64,000 nucleotides of DNA. Origin: Myroides sp. NP-2 (lineage in GTDB: Bacteria > Bacteroidota > Bacteroidia > Flavobacteriales > Flavobacteriaceae). The DNA is taken from positions 92,737-156,736 of the forward strand of contig NZ_JACHTD010000010.1 of the NCBI RefSeq assembly GCF_014145665.1. The letters run 5' to 3'. Shown here in pieces: positions 52,463 to 61,087 of the stretch. The notes under the pieces were generated by a model. That model saw only the letters and a list, made by a program, of their open reading frames with translations. It was not told the origin of the DNA and searched no databases. A program made the translations under genes and the position numbers. Every line of letters starts with the position of its first letter. Positions within the stretch are counted from its first letter, which is position 1.

Positions 52463-53152
52463 CTACATATCTAATTTATATCCTACTCCTTTAATTGTTT
52501 TAAAACAATCGTCTCCAACTTTTTCTCTTAACTTGCGGATGTGTACATCAATCGTTCGCCCACCAACAACCACTTCATTGCCCCAAACGCGATCTAGAAT
52601 TTCCTCTCTTGTAAATACTTTGCCTGGTTTGGATGCTAATAAATACAATAATTCAAATTCCTTTCTCGGTAGAGACAATTCCGCTCCATCGATTAAAATC
52701 TTGTATTCATCGCGATTAATCTCAATATTTCCAATTTGAATCACATCGCCACTTTCCGTTTCTTCTACTGTTTTTAATCGACGTAATAACGCTTTAATCT
52801 TACTCATTAAAACTTTTGGTTTCACAGGCTTAGTGATATAATCATCCGCACCCGCGTCAAATCCCGCTACTTGTGAATAATCCTCGCCTCTCGCTGTTAA
52901 AAACGCAACAATAACGTTTTGTAAACTGTCTATCTTACGAATGTTTTCACAAGCTTCCATCCCATCCATTTCAGGCATCATAACATCCAAAATAATAAGA
53001 TGAGGAAGCTCTTTTTTCGCTTTTTCTATGGCCTCTTTCCCATTTCTTGCTGTACTCACTTGATACCCTTCTTTCTCCAAATTATAACTGATGATTTCAA
53101 TGATATCTTGCTCGTCATCAACTAATAAGACTCTAATGTCAGAATTTTTCAT
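52463..53152 (-). CDS. OmpR/PhoB-type response regulator
   Basis: The 229-residue protein has a receiver domain (D12, D13, phospho-acceptor D56 in ILDVMMPEMDG, K near 108 in YITKPVKPK) and an OmpR-type winged helix (about 130-229) with RKEFELLYLLASKPGKVFTR and VGGRTIDVHIRKLREKVG. It pairs with the kinase gene four bases downstream and is divergent to the TonB receptor gene across 185 bases, so that receptor is a likely target. Confidence 0.93.
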   Translation of the reverse strand: MKNSDIRVLLVDDEQDIIEIISYNLEKEGYQVSTARNGKEAIEKAKKELPHLIILDVMMPEMDGMEACENIRKIDSLQNVIVAFLTARGEDYSQVAGFDAGADDYITKPVKPKVLMSKIKALLRRLKTVEETESGDVIQIGNIEINRDEYKILIDGAELSLPRKEFELLYLLASKPGKVFTREEILDRVWGNEVVVGGRTIDVHIRKLREKVGDDCFKTIKGVGYKLDM

Positions 53153-53300
53153 CCTTTGTATGTGTGTGTTTTAAATCAGTTCAAAGATAAAGATAATACA
53201 TTATGTTAAGTAAAGTTTACAATTATTTAATGTGGTAACTATTTAATAACGTTTACTGTAAAATGTGTTAAAGTAGCGGTAACACATAAGACATATTTGC

Positions 53301-53319
53301 GCTAGTTCTTTGCACTAGC
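53301..53319 (+). promoter_or_regulatory. Leader hairpin and possible -7 box before the TonB receptor gene
   Basis: GCTAGT and ACTAGC enclose a seven-base loop 18 bases before the receptor start. CATATTTG (53292-53299), one change from TANNTTTG, lies just upstream, so the hairpin would fall at the 5' end of the transcript. Two TATTTAAT segments spaced 16 bases lie further up (about 53223-53247) and might bind the divergent regulator. Confidence 0.35.
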
Positions 53320-53337
53320 TTAAATAAAATAAGAATT

Positions 53338-56088
53338 ATGAAATCAAAGTTACTATTCGCTCTATTATTTATTAGCCAGATAGTTGGAGCAGCCAATGGA
53401 ACTATTAAGGGACTTTTACAAGATTCCGCAACCAAAGAACCACTAGCCTTTGCCTCAGTTAGTATCAAAGGAACAACACAAGGGGTAAATACAGATTTAG
53501 ATGGTTTTTTTACCATAGAAGTACCAGAAGGAACACAAACCTTGACCTTTAATTACGTGGGGTATACTTCTGCAGATCAAACCATCGTGGTTAAACCAAA
53601 TGAAACTGTAGAAGTAACCATTGACTTAATTTCAGAAAGTGTACAATTAGAAGGGGTTGTAGTACAAGCTACGCGATCAAAATCGCGAGAAGCAACCTTA
53701 TTAATCGAACAACAACGTTCGGTAGAAATGAAGCAACACATCGGTTCACAAGAACTTTCAAGAAAAGGAGTAAGTGATGTTGCTAGTGCCGTTGCCAAAA
53801 CAACAGGTGTAGCCAAACAAGAAGGATCAGGTACTATCTTTGTTCGCGGACTAGGAGATCGATACAACAGTACGTTGTTAAACGGATTACCTCTTGCCTC
53901 GAATGACCCTGAAAAGAAAAATATTGATCTAAACATTTTCTCTACAGATATCGTAGAATACATTGCCATTGACAAAACGTATTTTGCACGTAATTATGGA
54001 GATTTTGCAGGAGGAAATATCGATATTAGGTCTAAAAATCACACAGGAGCAGGTTATGTAGAAGTAGGTTTAAGTTCTAATGTCAATACAAACGCATTAA
54101 AACAAGATAACTTTAAAACACTTTCGGATCGCAGCTTCTTCGGTTTTTCGGATAAGAAAATACCAGGAAATGCATTAAATGGGTACAACTTCAAAAACTC
54201 TACCCAAACCGATACGCGCAGTCCTTGGGGAGCTGGATTGAACATCAATACAGGAAAATCATTCTTCTTCGGCTCTGAATCAGCCTTACATTTATTTGCA
54301 ACTGCTTCTTTTGGCAATAACTTCAAACACAAAGAAGGAATCACTAGAACAGCTCAAGCACAGAACTCTTTTACCAAAGACCTTAATCTAGAGGCATTCG
54401 AATATAGCACTAATACTACGGGAATGGTAAATGCTCATTTTGATATCAATGCATCAAACGCGATCAAATACAATTTCTTATTTGTCAACGATTCAAAAGA
54501 GAAAAATGAGGATTATACAGGGTATATGCGCGACATTACACTTGACAATTCTGATTATACTTATGTAAATAGACAAACCTATCGTCAAGACCGCTTAATG
54601 GTGAACCAACTATTAGGTAACCACAAAATGACTGATCAAATTGATGTAAACTGGGGTGCAGCATTCAACAACATCTCTGCTCAAACACCAGATAGACAAC
54701 AATATACGCTGAACAAATTAAAAAACAGCGACAGCTATGCCTTCTCTATTAACTCTAGATCAGACAACAACCGCTATTTTGAGGATTTAAAAGAAAATGA
54801 ATTCGCTGCAAATATTGCTGCTGATTATAAATTTGCTCAGAATGAGGAAAATCTATACGACGGTAAATTAACCGTTGGATATAACTTCAGAAAAAAAGAA
54901 AGAAACTTTAAAGCTACGCAGTTTGTATTTCAAATCAACAGCGATTACAACAATGATATAAACCCTAATGCACTAGATAGCTTCTTTAATCAATCGAATT
55001 TTGCACAAGGATATTTCGATATATACACCTTCCGTGGTGGATCGGGAACACCAAACGCAATGTTGCCGCAAACCTATGATGGAGATCTTTTGATTCACGC
55101 TGGTTTTGTAAACGTAGAATATCGATTGACACCTAAACTTTCCGGTTCCATCGGAGCGCGTTTTGAGACAATTTCACAAGATGTCTCTTGGCAAACGCAA
55201 TTAGATTCAGATAAAACAAGTAATAAATTTACTAAAAACGCATTCTTACCAAGCTTATCGTTAAAGTATGAAGTAAACGACAACAACAACTTGCGTTTTG
55301 CTTTGTCGAAAACCTATACTCTACCTCAATTCAAAGAAAGAGCACGTTTTATTTATGAAGATGTAACGGAAATTAAAGTAGGTAACCCCGATTTATACGC
55401 TTCAGATGATTACAACGTGGATTTAAAATGGGAGTACTTCCCACAAACAGACGAAGTGATCTCTGCTACTGTTTTTGGAAAATACATCAAAAACCCAATC
55501 AACGAAATTGTATCCGCTTCTTCTTCGAATGATATTACCTATGCCAATACGGGCGATTATGGTTATGCAACAGGATTGGAAATCGAAGTGCGCAAAAATT
55601 TATTCAGCTTTGACGATGCCCTAACGAACAAAATTACCGGTGGTATCAACGCATCAATCATGAAAACATACCAGAAATTAGACAATGAAAAGGTAAATAG
55701 CGAAAACAAGTATTTAAGCACTTCGTTTACCCACGACAATGCTAGTTTCACTGGAGCCTCTGATTTATTGTTAAACGCGGACATCTCCTACATCAAAGAA
55801 TGGGCAAATGATCAAAAATTAATGGCAACACTTTCATATGCACACTTTTCTGACAAGCTGTATTCTTTGGGAACAGAGCAAAGTGGAAACTTAGTGGATA
55901 AAGCCTTTGGATTCTTGGATTTTGCTTTCAAGTACGACTTTTCTAAGCGATTTGGTATGAGCTTTAACGCAAAGAACTTATTGGATCCCGCAATTGAGAG
56001 AAAACAAGAAAACCTAACACAAGATGTTTTAGTGCAATCGTACAAATTAGGACAAAACTTTAGCTTAGGATTCAAATATACTTTCTAA
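53338..56088 (+). CDS. TonB-dependent outer-membrane receptor with carboxypeptidase-like N-domain
   Basis: The 916-residue protein starts with the signal peptide MKSKLLFALLFISQIVGAA, then a carboxypeptidase-regulatory-like domain (about 22-105; TKEPLAFASVSIKGTTQGV), a plug (about 120-230; GSGTIFVRGLGDRYNSTLLNG) and a 22-strand barrel ending in FSLGFKYTF. It takes up a ligand across the outer membrane with energy from TonB. No SusD partner follows, so it is not a typical glycan SusCD pair. Its place beside a PhoB/PhoR-like pair suggests nutrient-limited expression, possibly phosphorus; this is inference. Confidence 0.92.
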   Translation: MKSKLLFALLFISQIVGAANGTIKGLLQDSATKEPLAFASVSIKGTTQGVNTDLDGFFTIEVPEGTQTLTFNYVGYTSADQTIVVKPNETVEVTIDLISESVQLEGVVVQATRSKSREATLLIEQQRSVEMKQHIGSQELSRKGVSDVASAVAKTTGVAKQEGSGTIFVRGLGDRYNSTLLNGLPLASNDPEKKNIDLNIFSTDIVEYIAIDKTYFARNYGDFAGGNIDIRSKNHTGAGYVEVGLSSNVNTNALKQDNFKTLSDRSFFGFSDKKIPGNALNGYNFKNSTQTDTRSPWGAGLNINTGKSFFFGSESALHLFATASFGNNFKHKEGITRTAQAQNSFTKDLNLEAFEYSTNTTGMVNAHFDINASNAIKYNFLFVNDSKEKNEDYTGYMRDITLDNSDYTYVNRQTYRQDRLMVNQLLGNHKMTDQIDVNWGAAFNNISAQTPDRQQYTLNKLKNSDSYAFSINSRSDNNRYFEDLKENEFAANIAADYKFAQNEENLYDGKLTVGYNFRKKERNFKATQFVFQINSDYNNDINPNALDSFFNQSNFAQGYFDIYTFRGGSGTPNAMLPQTYDGDLLIHAGFVNVEYRLTPKLSGSIGARFETISQDVSWQTQLDSDKTSNKFTKNAFLPSLSLKYEVNDNNNLRFALSKTYTLPQFKERARFIYEDVTEIKVGNPDLYASDDYNVDLKWEYFPQTDEVISATVFGKYIKNPINEIVSASSSNDITYANTGDYGYATGLEIEVRKNLFSFDDALTNKITGGINASIMKTYQKLDNEKVNSENKYLSTSFTHDNASFTGASDLLLNADISYIKEWANDQKLMATLSYAHFSDKLYSLGTEQSGNLVDKAFGFLDFAFKYDFSKRFGMSFNAKNLLDPAIERKQENLTQDVLVQSYKLGQNFSLGFKYTF

Positions 56089-56110
56089 AAAAAAGAATAT
56101 TCCTGTTCAC

Positions 56111-56141
56111 AAAAGCCTGCCTCAAGTGCAGGCTTTTTTTT
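56111..56141 (+). terminator. Terminator after the TonB receptor gene
   Basis: A 10-bp stem AAAAGCCTGC / GCAGGCTTTT with a seven-base loop and further T lies 22 bases after the stop codon. Confidence 0.85.
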
Positions 56142-56194
56142 ATGTCATCCTTAGTGTTATTTCATGTGAGTGCTCCCAACAAACAAAATACAAC

Positions 56195-57448
56195 CTACCA
56201 CCAACCGTTGTTTCTATCGAGTATATTTAATACTTCTGACATATCTTCACCAAAGTAGTTGTGCTGTTCTGCCACTTGAGCTAATTCGGGATAATTCAGC
56301 GTTAATCCAATAAACATATAGGGAGCTGGTCGTGTTTCACTAGGAGGGAGATTCAACTCTAAAAGTGAGGTATACACCCAGATCATCGCTCGTTCTTCGG
56401 GGGTATAGTAGGGTTCGCGTTCCTTAAAGTAATTGCTTACCTCACTTTGATCTGCTGCGTATTCATTGGGAATATACTCCGTTGTCATCTGAGTAAAATA
56501 GTAGTCTAACGGAACGCGGATATAAGCCTCATCTTCTTTGGCTAACGCAACGGCTGCAGCGAGCATCTTTTTCTTGACAATCAACTTCCCATCAAATCCG
56601 CGACAAAAAAACAGGCGATCATACATGCGGTAATCCCAGCCTTCACGGGTATTCTCCACTGTAGACTTATACCAGAGCAAACGATTCCTTAAAATCTCTT
56701 GATAAAAATGATCGTATTCCATTGAAAAATTCTCATAGCCAAAATCATCGTCAAAACGCTCTATTATCGATTTGTTCAAATACACAAATGCTGCTTTATT
56801 ATCATGGAAAATAAAATTATTTAATGCTAATTCATAAGGGCTACCAAAATAGATATAATAAAGTTCATCAAAGTCATCTCGTTCTAATTTACTAAATGCA
56901 TTTGCTGATTCTATGGACGTTAAAAAATGTCTTTTGAGGTCAAAAACATAATTATCATAAGCAAAATCTAAGGTTGGAACCAATTTGTGAAATTTTAGCG
57001 GATAAGTTTTTACCCTAAGAATTAAATAATCTTCCATCTTAATAATTCGAGGATTATCCGTGTAATCTGCATAAATATCAACATCGAAAATTTCTTTAAT
57101 TCGACTTGCAAATACCGCTTCACTTGGAAATCGAAATCCCAGAGACTTTAAACCTTGATAATAGAGATCATTAGTTAAGTTAATTTCTTCCATGGTAAGA
57201 AATTCTTTGGTGCAGTCTATTGTTTCAATTCTCCAGAATCCATCCCATATTTTTGCTAATTTTTGTTGATTTTCTTTTGTCCTCATTTCCTTAACTTCTG
57301 TTCGCTCAGCATATGATACCTGTTGTGGCAAATCTTGCCAATGTACCTTTTCCTTTTCTTGATTAACTAAATCCTGTTTCCTTTCAGTTGATATCTCTTT
57401 TTCTTGTCCCTTGCATCCATAAATCAGTAAGATGAGGACTGTCAACAT
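56195..57448 (-). CDS. Lipoprotein of unknown function
   Basis: I do not recognise the family. The frame is open from 57520, but ATG at 57448 gives MLTVLILLIYGCKGQ with lipobox IYGC and a 417-residue product. That signal lacks the usual positive charge; another ATG at 57462 would add MIKKI but is out of frame by one base across a run of seven A. The mature part is rich in Tyr, Phe, Asp and Glu, with a proline-poor helical look and no catalytic motif. It converges with the TonB receptor gene past a terminator. Confidence 0.65.
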   Translation of the reverse strand: MLTVLILLIYGCKGQEKEISTERKQDLVNQEKEKVHWQDLPQQVSYAERTEVKEMRTKENQQKLAKIWDGFWRIETIDCTKEFLTMEEINLTNDLYYQGLKSLGFRFPSEAVFASRIKEIFDVDIYADYTDNPRIIKMEDYLILRVKTYPLKFHKLVPTLDFAYDNYVFDLKRHFLTSIESANAFSKLERDDFDELYYIYFGSPYELALNNFIFHDNKAAFVYLNKSIIERFDDDFGYENFSMEYDHFYQEILRNRLLWYKSTVENTREGWDYRMYDRLFFCRGFDGKLIVKKKMLAAAVALAKEDEAYIRVPLDYYFTQMTTEYIPNEYAADQSEVSNYFKEREPYYTPEERAMIWVYTSLLELNLPPSETRPAPYMFIGLTLNYPELAQVAEQHNYFGEDMSEVLNILDRNNGWW

Positions 57449-57520
57449 TATTTTTTTATCATTATAATTTATTTTTATAGCCCTTTGGTCTAAAATATCC
57501 AAACCAACTGTCATGTGCAC

Positions 57521-58007
57521 AAAGAGCTCCTCCAGTGCGTTTGTAGTAAGCTATTCCTATTTTTACTTTCTATTTCAAACTAAAAACTCGCTAGAGTACC
57601 TTATATGTCTATTGCATTCCATAGAACACCATCGCATCCGTAAAGGCTTTTTTAATTATTTAACTCAAAAAACACGACTTCTCTCTCCATAACACATCGC
57701 TCTTCTTTCGCTTATTTTTTATAAAAATAGACGAAAAAAAAAGCTAAAATAGAGGAGTAACAAGCAAAACAGGTGAATATACTAAGCAATAAAGAACTTT
57801 AATTTATTTTGTATACGTAATTCTCAATAGATCGATGTCAGCATAAACAAATAGGAAGGAAGTGTACAATTCAATCTCTACTTTTTCATAACAATTCATT
57901 AATATACAACCTAACTATCATAACAATTCAATGATAAAGCGCTAACCATCAGTTCATTTTAGTACACAATCTTTGTAACAGATAAAATAAAATAACACAA
58001 TTACTTT
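57521..58007. other. Intergenic region with phased direct repeats
   Basis: No gene is seen in these 487 bases. The 13-mer TCATAACAATTCA occurs at 57886-57898 and 57918-57930, 32 bases apart or three helical turns. AATCTTTG at 57968-57975 is one change from TANNTTTG and ends 32 bases before the lipoprotein start. The repeats sit 38-82 bases upstream of that box and look like activator sites. The part from 57521 to 57880 shows nothing beyond AT-rich sequence. Confidence 0.45.
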
Positions 58008-59147
58008 ATGAAAAGATTATTCAAATCAGGGTTATCAATTGCTTTAGCATCAGTTTTATTCGTTAGTTGTTCATCTGACGACAATTCGAACAACAACGGA
58101 GGAGGTCCAAACCCAACAGAAAACATTGGTCAAACACTGAAAAAAGGACAGACATTAACGTTAGAGAAAAATAAAAAATACAACTTATCAACAAAACTAG
58201 TTGTAGAAGATGGAGCAACTTTAAATATTGAAGAAGGAGTTGAAATCGTTGGTACGGGAGGAACATCTTCTTATATTGCAGTTGCACAAGGAGGACAAAT
58301 ATTCGTAAAAGGAACTAACACCAATCCAGTAGTAATGACTGCTTTGGAAAAGAAAAGAGGTAGCTGGGGAGGTTTAGTTGTATGTGGTAAAGCACCAATC
58401 AACAAAGCAAAAACAGCAACAGCTGAAGTATCAGACTTAACCTATGGTGGAGATGTTGCAAATGACAACTCAGGATCGATCCGTTACTTGAGAATTGAGT
58501 ATGCAGGAGCTAACTTTAACAGCGAAAAAGAATTCAACGGATTGTCTTTATTCGGAGTAGGAAGCGGAACAAAAATTGAATATGTACAAGCTCACGAAGG
58601 TTCAGATGACGGATTTGAGTGGTTTGGTGGAACAGTAAGTGCACAATACTTAGTTTCTTCTCACAATGACGATGATCAATTCGACTGGACAGAAGGATGG
58701 AATGGACAAGAGAACAAATTCTGGTATGCTAAACAATCAGGTACTGCAGATAAAGGATTCGAAGCCGACAACAATTCTAAAACTAGAACAGCAGAACCGT
58801 ATTCAAACCCTACAATTGATGGAATTACGTTAATCGCAGCCAAAAAAGGGGAAGGTACAGCAATGAAACTACGTGAAGGAACTAAAGGACAACTGAAAAA
58901 CGTAGTGTTAAGCGGTTGGAAATTAGCCTTTGATGTAGAACATGACGAAACAATTGCCAATGTGGCCAATGGTTCATTATTAGTAAGTAATGTAAAACTA
59001 ATTGATGTTACTGAAAAAGCAAAAGGTAAAAACACAGCAGGTGAAGCAGCAGATGTAAATGCAGTATTTGTTGAAGGAGAAAACCAAGGAGCTGGAAATA
59101 ATGCGAATGCACCAGAATGGACAAAAGGTTGGACTCTAGGACTATAA
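58008..59147 (+). CDS. Lipoprotein with beta-helix-like repeats, unknown function
   Basis: The 379-residue protein begins MKRLFKSGLSIALASVLFVS with lipobox FVSC (C21), then a Ser-Asn-Gly-rich tether SDDNSNNNGGGPN, as in Bacteroidota surface lipoproteins (a possible export signal). The rest has regular strands such as TLNIEEGVEIVGTGGTSS, IRYLRIEYAG, IEYVQAHEGSDDGFEWFGG and NPTIDGITLIAAKK, suggesting a right-handed beta-helix. Similar proteins often accompany TonB receptors in flavobacteria. It is strongly AT-rich and codon usage looks like a highly expressed gene. It has its own promoter and terminator. The ligand is unknown. Confidence 0.75.
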   Translation: MKRLFKSGLSIALASVLFVSCSSDDNSNNNGGGPNPTENIGQTLKKGQTLTLEKNKKYNLSTKLVVEDGATLNIEEGVEIVGTGGTSSYIAVAQGGQIFVKGTNTNPVVMTALEKKRGSWGGLVVCGKAPINKAKTATAEVSDLTYGGDVANDNSGSIRYLRIEYAGANFNSEKEFNGLSLFGVGSGTKIEYVQAHEGSDDGFEWFGGTVSAQYLVSSHNDDDQFDWTEGWNGQENKFWYAKQSGTADKGFEADNNSKTRTAEPYSNPTIDGITLIAAKKGEGTAMKLREGTKGQLKNVVLSGWKLAFDVEHDETIANVANGSLLVSNVKLIDVTEKAKGKNTAGEAADVNAVFVEGENQGAGNNANAPEWTKGWTLGL

Positions 59148-59200
59148 GAATTTAATTATTTTGAATTAAATATAATAATAAGTCATTAATTTATGTTAAG

Positions 59201-59237
59201 AAAAAATATTTGCCCTAAAAAAGCAAATATTTTTTTT
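59201..59237 (+). terminator. Terminator after the beta-helix lipoprotein gene
   Basis: A 13-bp stem AAAAAATATTTGC / GCAAATATTTTTT with a nine-base loop and extra T begins 53 bases after the stop codon. Confidence 0.82.
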
Positions 59238-59284
59238 ATCATATAAGATATATTCCTTACTTTTATAGTATTAATTTCATTTGG

Positions 59285-59644
59285 ATGACTAAAAACTACT
59301 TTTATAAACTCTTCTTTATTGGAACTTTCTTCTTGCTTACTAGCTTGAGTTATGCTCAAGTTCCTGCAACGGGCGAATTCCAAACTAAAGCAACAGTTGT
59401 TAAAACAATTGAAGGTCTTTCTATTTATCCAAACCCCGCTACTATTAATGGGAAGATCACAATAGAAACCAAAACAAATGAAGCCAAAGAAATTGAGATT
59501 TACAATGTGGTAGGAAAAAAAATATTCTCCACAAACCTCAATACGAAAGAATTAATTTTACCGAATAGCGTAACAGCAGGAATTTACATCATTAAAATTA
59601 AAGAAAACAATGCCTCTGCCACGCGTAAATTAATCGTGAAGTAA
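59285..59644 (+). CDS. Small secreted protein consisting mostly of a T9SS type A sorting domain
   Basis: The 119-residue protein has a signal peptide ending in LSYAQ (residue 25), some 20 linker residues and a complete type IX secretion C-terminal domain: GLSIYPNPATINGKITIE, EIEIYNVVGKKIF, TAGIYIIKI and a final ATRKLIVK. Normally this domain is the tail of a large secreted protein; here there is almost no cargo in front. TACTTTTA at 59258-59265 is a near -7 box. It may be a remnant, or a small protein attached to the cell surface by T9SS. Confidence 0.82.
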   Translation: MTKNYFYKLFFIGTFFLLTSLSYAQVPATGEFQTKATVVKTIEGLSIYPNPATINGKITIETKTNEAKEIEIYNVVGKKIFSTNLNTKELILPNSVTAGIYIIKIKENNASATRKLIVK

Positions 59645-59666
59645 CAAATCAGTACCCGATAAATCT

Positions 59667-59697
59667 AAAGCATCATTTCAACAATGATGCTTTTTTT
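59667..59697 (+). terminator. Terminator after the T9SS-domain gene
   Basis: An 11-bp stem AAAGCATCATT / AATGATGCTTT with loop TCAAC is followed by T and lies 22 bases after the stop codon. Confidence 0.83.
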
Positions 59698-59701
59698 ATT
59701 G

Positions 59702-59709
59702 TATTTTTG
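59702..59709 (+). promoter_or_regulatory. -7 promoter box for the LuxE-like gene
   Basis: TATTTTTG matches TANNTTTG and ends 17 bases before the GTG start at 59727. It directly follows the previous terminator, so a new transcript begins here. Confidence 0.6.
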
Positions 59710-59726
59710 TAGCAAATAAGTGAATT

Positions 59727-60710
59727 GTGTTTACACCTGAAGATATCATTAGCATACAGACCCGAAAAGAATTTCATAAAATAGCGATGAAAGTATATCG
59801 CTATCAATATGAGCACAATGCGGTGTATCGCCAATTTTGTGACTTGATTCGAAAAACGCCAACGGAAGTTCGCAGCCTTGATCAAGTTCCCTTTCTTCCT
59901 ATTGAATTCTTTAAAAACAAAACAGTTCTCAGCAGTGATCTGCCGATTCAAACTACGTTTACCAGTAGTGGAACAACAGGTGCAATTACGAGTAAACATC
60001 ATGTAACGGATTTGCAATACTATGAAGCAAGCTTTAGAAAAGGTTTTTCTTCCTTCTATGGTCCTATTGAAGATTACGTTGTTCTAGCGTTATTGCCCTC
60101 TTATTTAGAACGAGAAGGATCTTCGCTGATCTACATGGCTGATGACTTTATCAAGCAGTCAAATCACCCAGAGAGTGGCTTCTATTTACACAATTACCAA
60201 GAACTAATCACTCACTTAGAAACGTTAGACAAACAAGGAAAAAACATTCTACTCCTAGGGGTAACTTATGCTTTATTAGACATCGTTGAGCAACACCAAT
60301 TCGAGTTAAACAACACCATAATTATGGAAACTGGAGGGATGAAAGGCAAACGAAAAGAAATGATTCGCGAAGAGTTACACCAGTTGTTATGCCAAGGATT
60401 TGGCGTAACTAAAATTCACTCAGAATACGGCATGACAGAGCTTCTTTCACAAGCCTATTCTCTAGGAGATGGCATTTTCCAATGCCCAACCTGGATGGAT
60501 ATTGTCATCCGAGACCCAGAAGATCCTTTTACACGCATCGAAACCTTTGGAAAAGCAGGGGGAGTCAATGTAATAGATTTAGCGAATATCAACTCGTGTT
60601 CCTTCATTGCTACGCAAGATTTAGGTAAGAAATACGAAGATGGAAGCTTTGAAATTTTAGGGCGATTTGATCAGGCGGACATTCGAGGTTGTAACCTCAT
60701 GGTCGTATAA
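59727..60710 (+). CDS. LuxE-like acyl-activating protein (acyl-protein synthetase / PaaK-related)
   Basis: The 327-residue protein starts with GTG, 17 bases after a -7 box. It has the adenylate-forming P-loop TFTSSGTTGAITSKH (about 72-86), the segment METGGMKGKRKEMIREELH (about 205) and IHSEYGMTELLSQAYS (about 230-245), as in LuxE/PaaK AMP-forming ligases. LuxE activates fatty acid as acyl-AMP and carries it on a Cys; here there are no luxC or luxD genes nearby. In flavobacteria it is often found as a single gene whose substrate is unknown. It ends at a terminator facing gldC. Confidence 0.85.
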   Translation: MFTPEDIISIQTRKEFHKIAMKVYRYQYEHNAVYRQFCDLIRKTPTEVRSLDQVPFLPIEFFKNKTVLSSDLPIQTTFTSSGTTGAITSKHHVTDLQYYEASFRKGFSSFYGPIEDYVVLALLPSYLEREGSSLIYMADDFIKQSNHPESGFYLHNYQELITHLETLDKQGKNILLLGVTYALLDIVEQHQFELNNTIIMETGGMKGKRKEMIREELHQLLCQGFGVTKIHSEYGMTELLSQAYSLGDGIFQCPTWMDIVIRDPEDPFTRIETFGKAGGVNVIDLANINSCSFIATQDLGKKYEDGSFEILGRFDQADIRGCNLMVV

Positions 60711-60715
60711 ATATA

Positions 60716-60745
60716 AAAAGGGCGATTTGAGTAAATCGCCCTTTT
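60716..60745. terminator. Bidirectional terminator between LuxE-like gene and gldC
   Basis: A 13-bp perfect stem AAAAGGGCGATTT / AAATCGCCCTTTT with loop GAGT separates two converging genes and can serve both. Confidence 0.88.
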
Positions 60746-61087
60746 CTATTCGTTGTCTAACAATTCTGTTTTCTCTGCAAAATAATCGCAGAAGTCGCGC
60801 ATAGTTGCTGCCATTTTTTCATCTTCTGTTGCGCGTTCATAGGTATCAGCCATAGCGACTAAAGTTTGATGAAAGAATTTCTTCATCTCGTCTACTGGCA
60901 TATCTTTAGTCCACAAATCAATACGCAACGTCTCTTGTGCCGCATGATCCCAAATAGAGAGTAACATTGCTTTAGACTTAGCGCGATCTACACCGCCGTC
61001 TTTTGCTGTCCACGTCAATTTATCCGGAACGCGATTCTCATCTAACTCTACTCTAATATTGATATCAGAAATGTGCTTTTTACTCAT
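60746..61087 (-). CDS. gldC: Gliding motility protein GldC
   Basis: The 113-residue cytoplasmic protein matches GldC in length and in the segments DINIRVELDENRVPDKLTW, AMLLSIWDHAAQETLRIDLW and DEMKKFFHQTL. In Flavobacterium johnsoniae gldC enhances gliding and lies next to gldB, as here. Its ATG shares one base with the gldB stop, so translation is coupled. It ends at the bidirectional terminator. Confidence 0.95.
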   Translation of the reverse strand: MSKKHISDINIRVELDENRVPDKLTWTAKDGGVDRAKSKAMLLSIWDHAAQETLRIDLWTKDMPVDEMKKFFHQTLVAMADTYERATEDEKMAATMRDFCDYFAEKTELLDNE

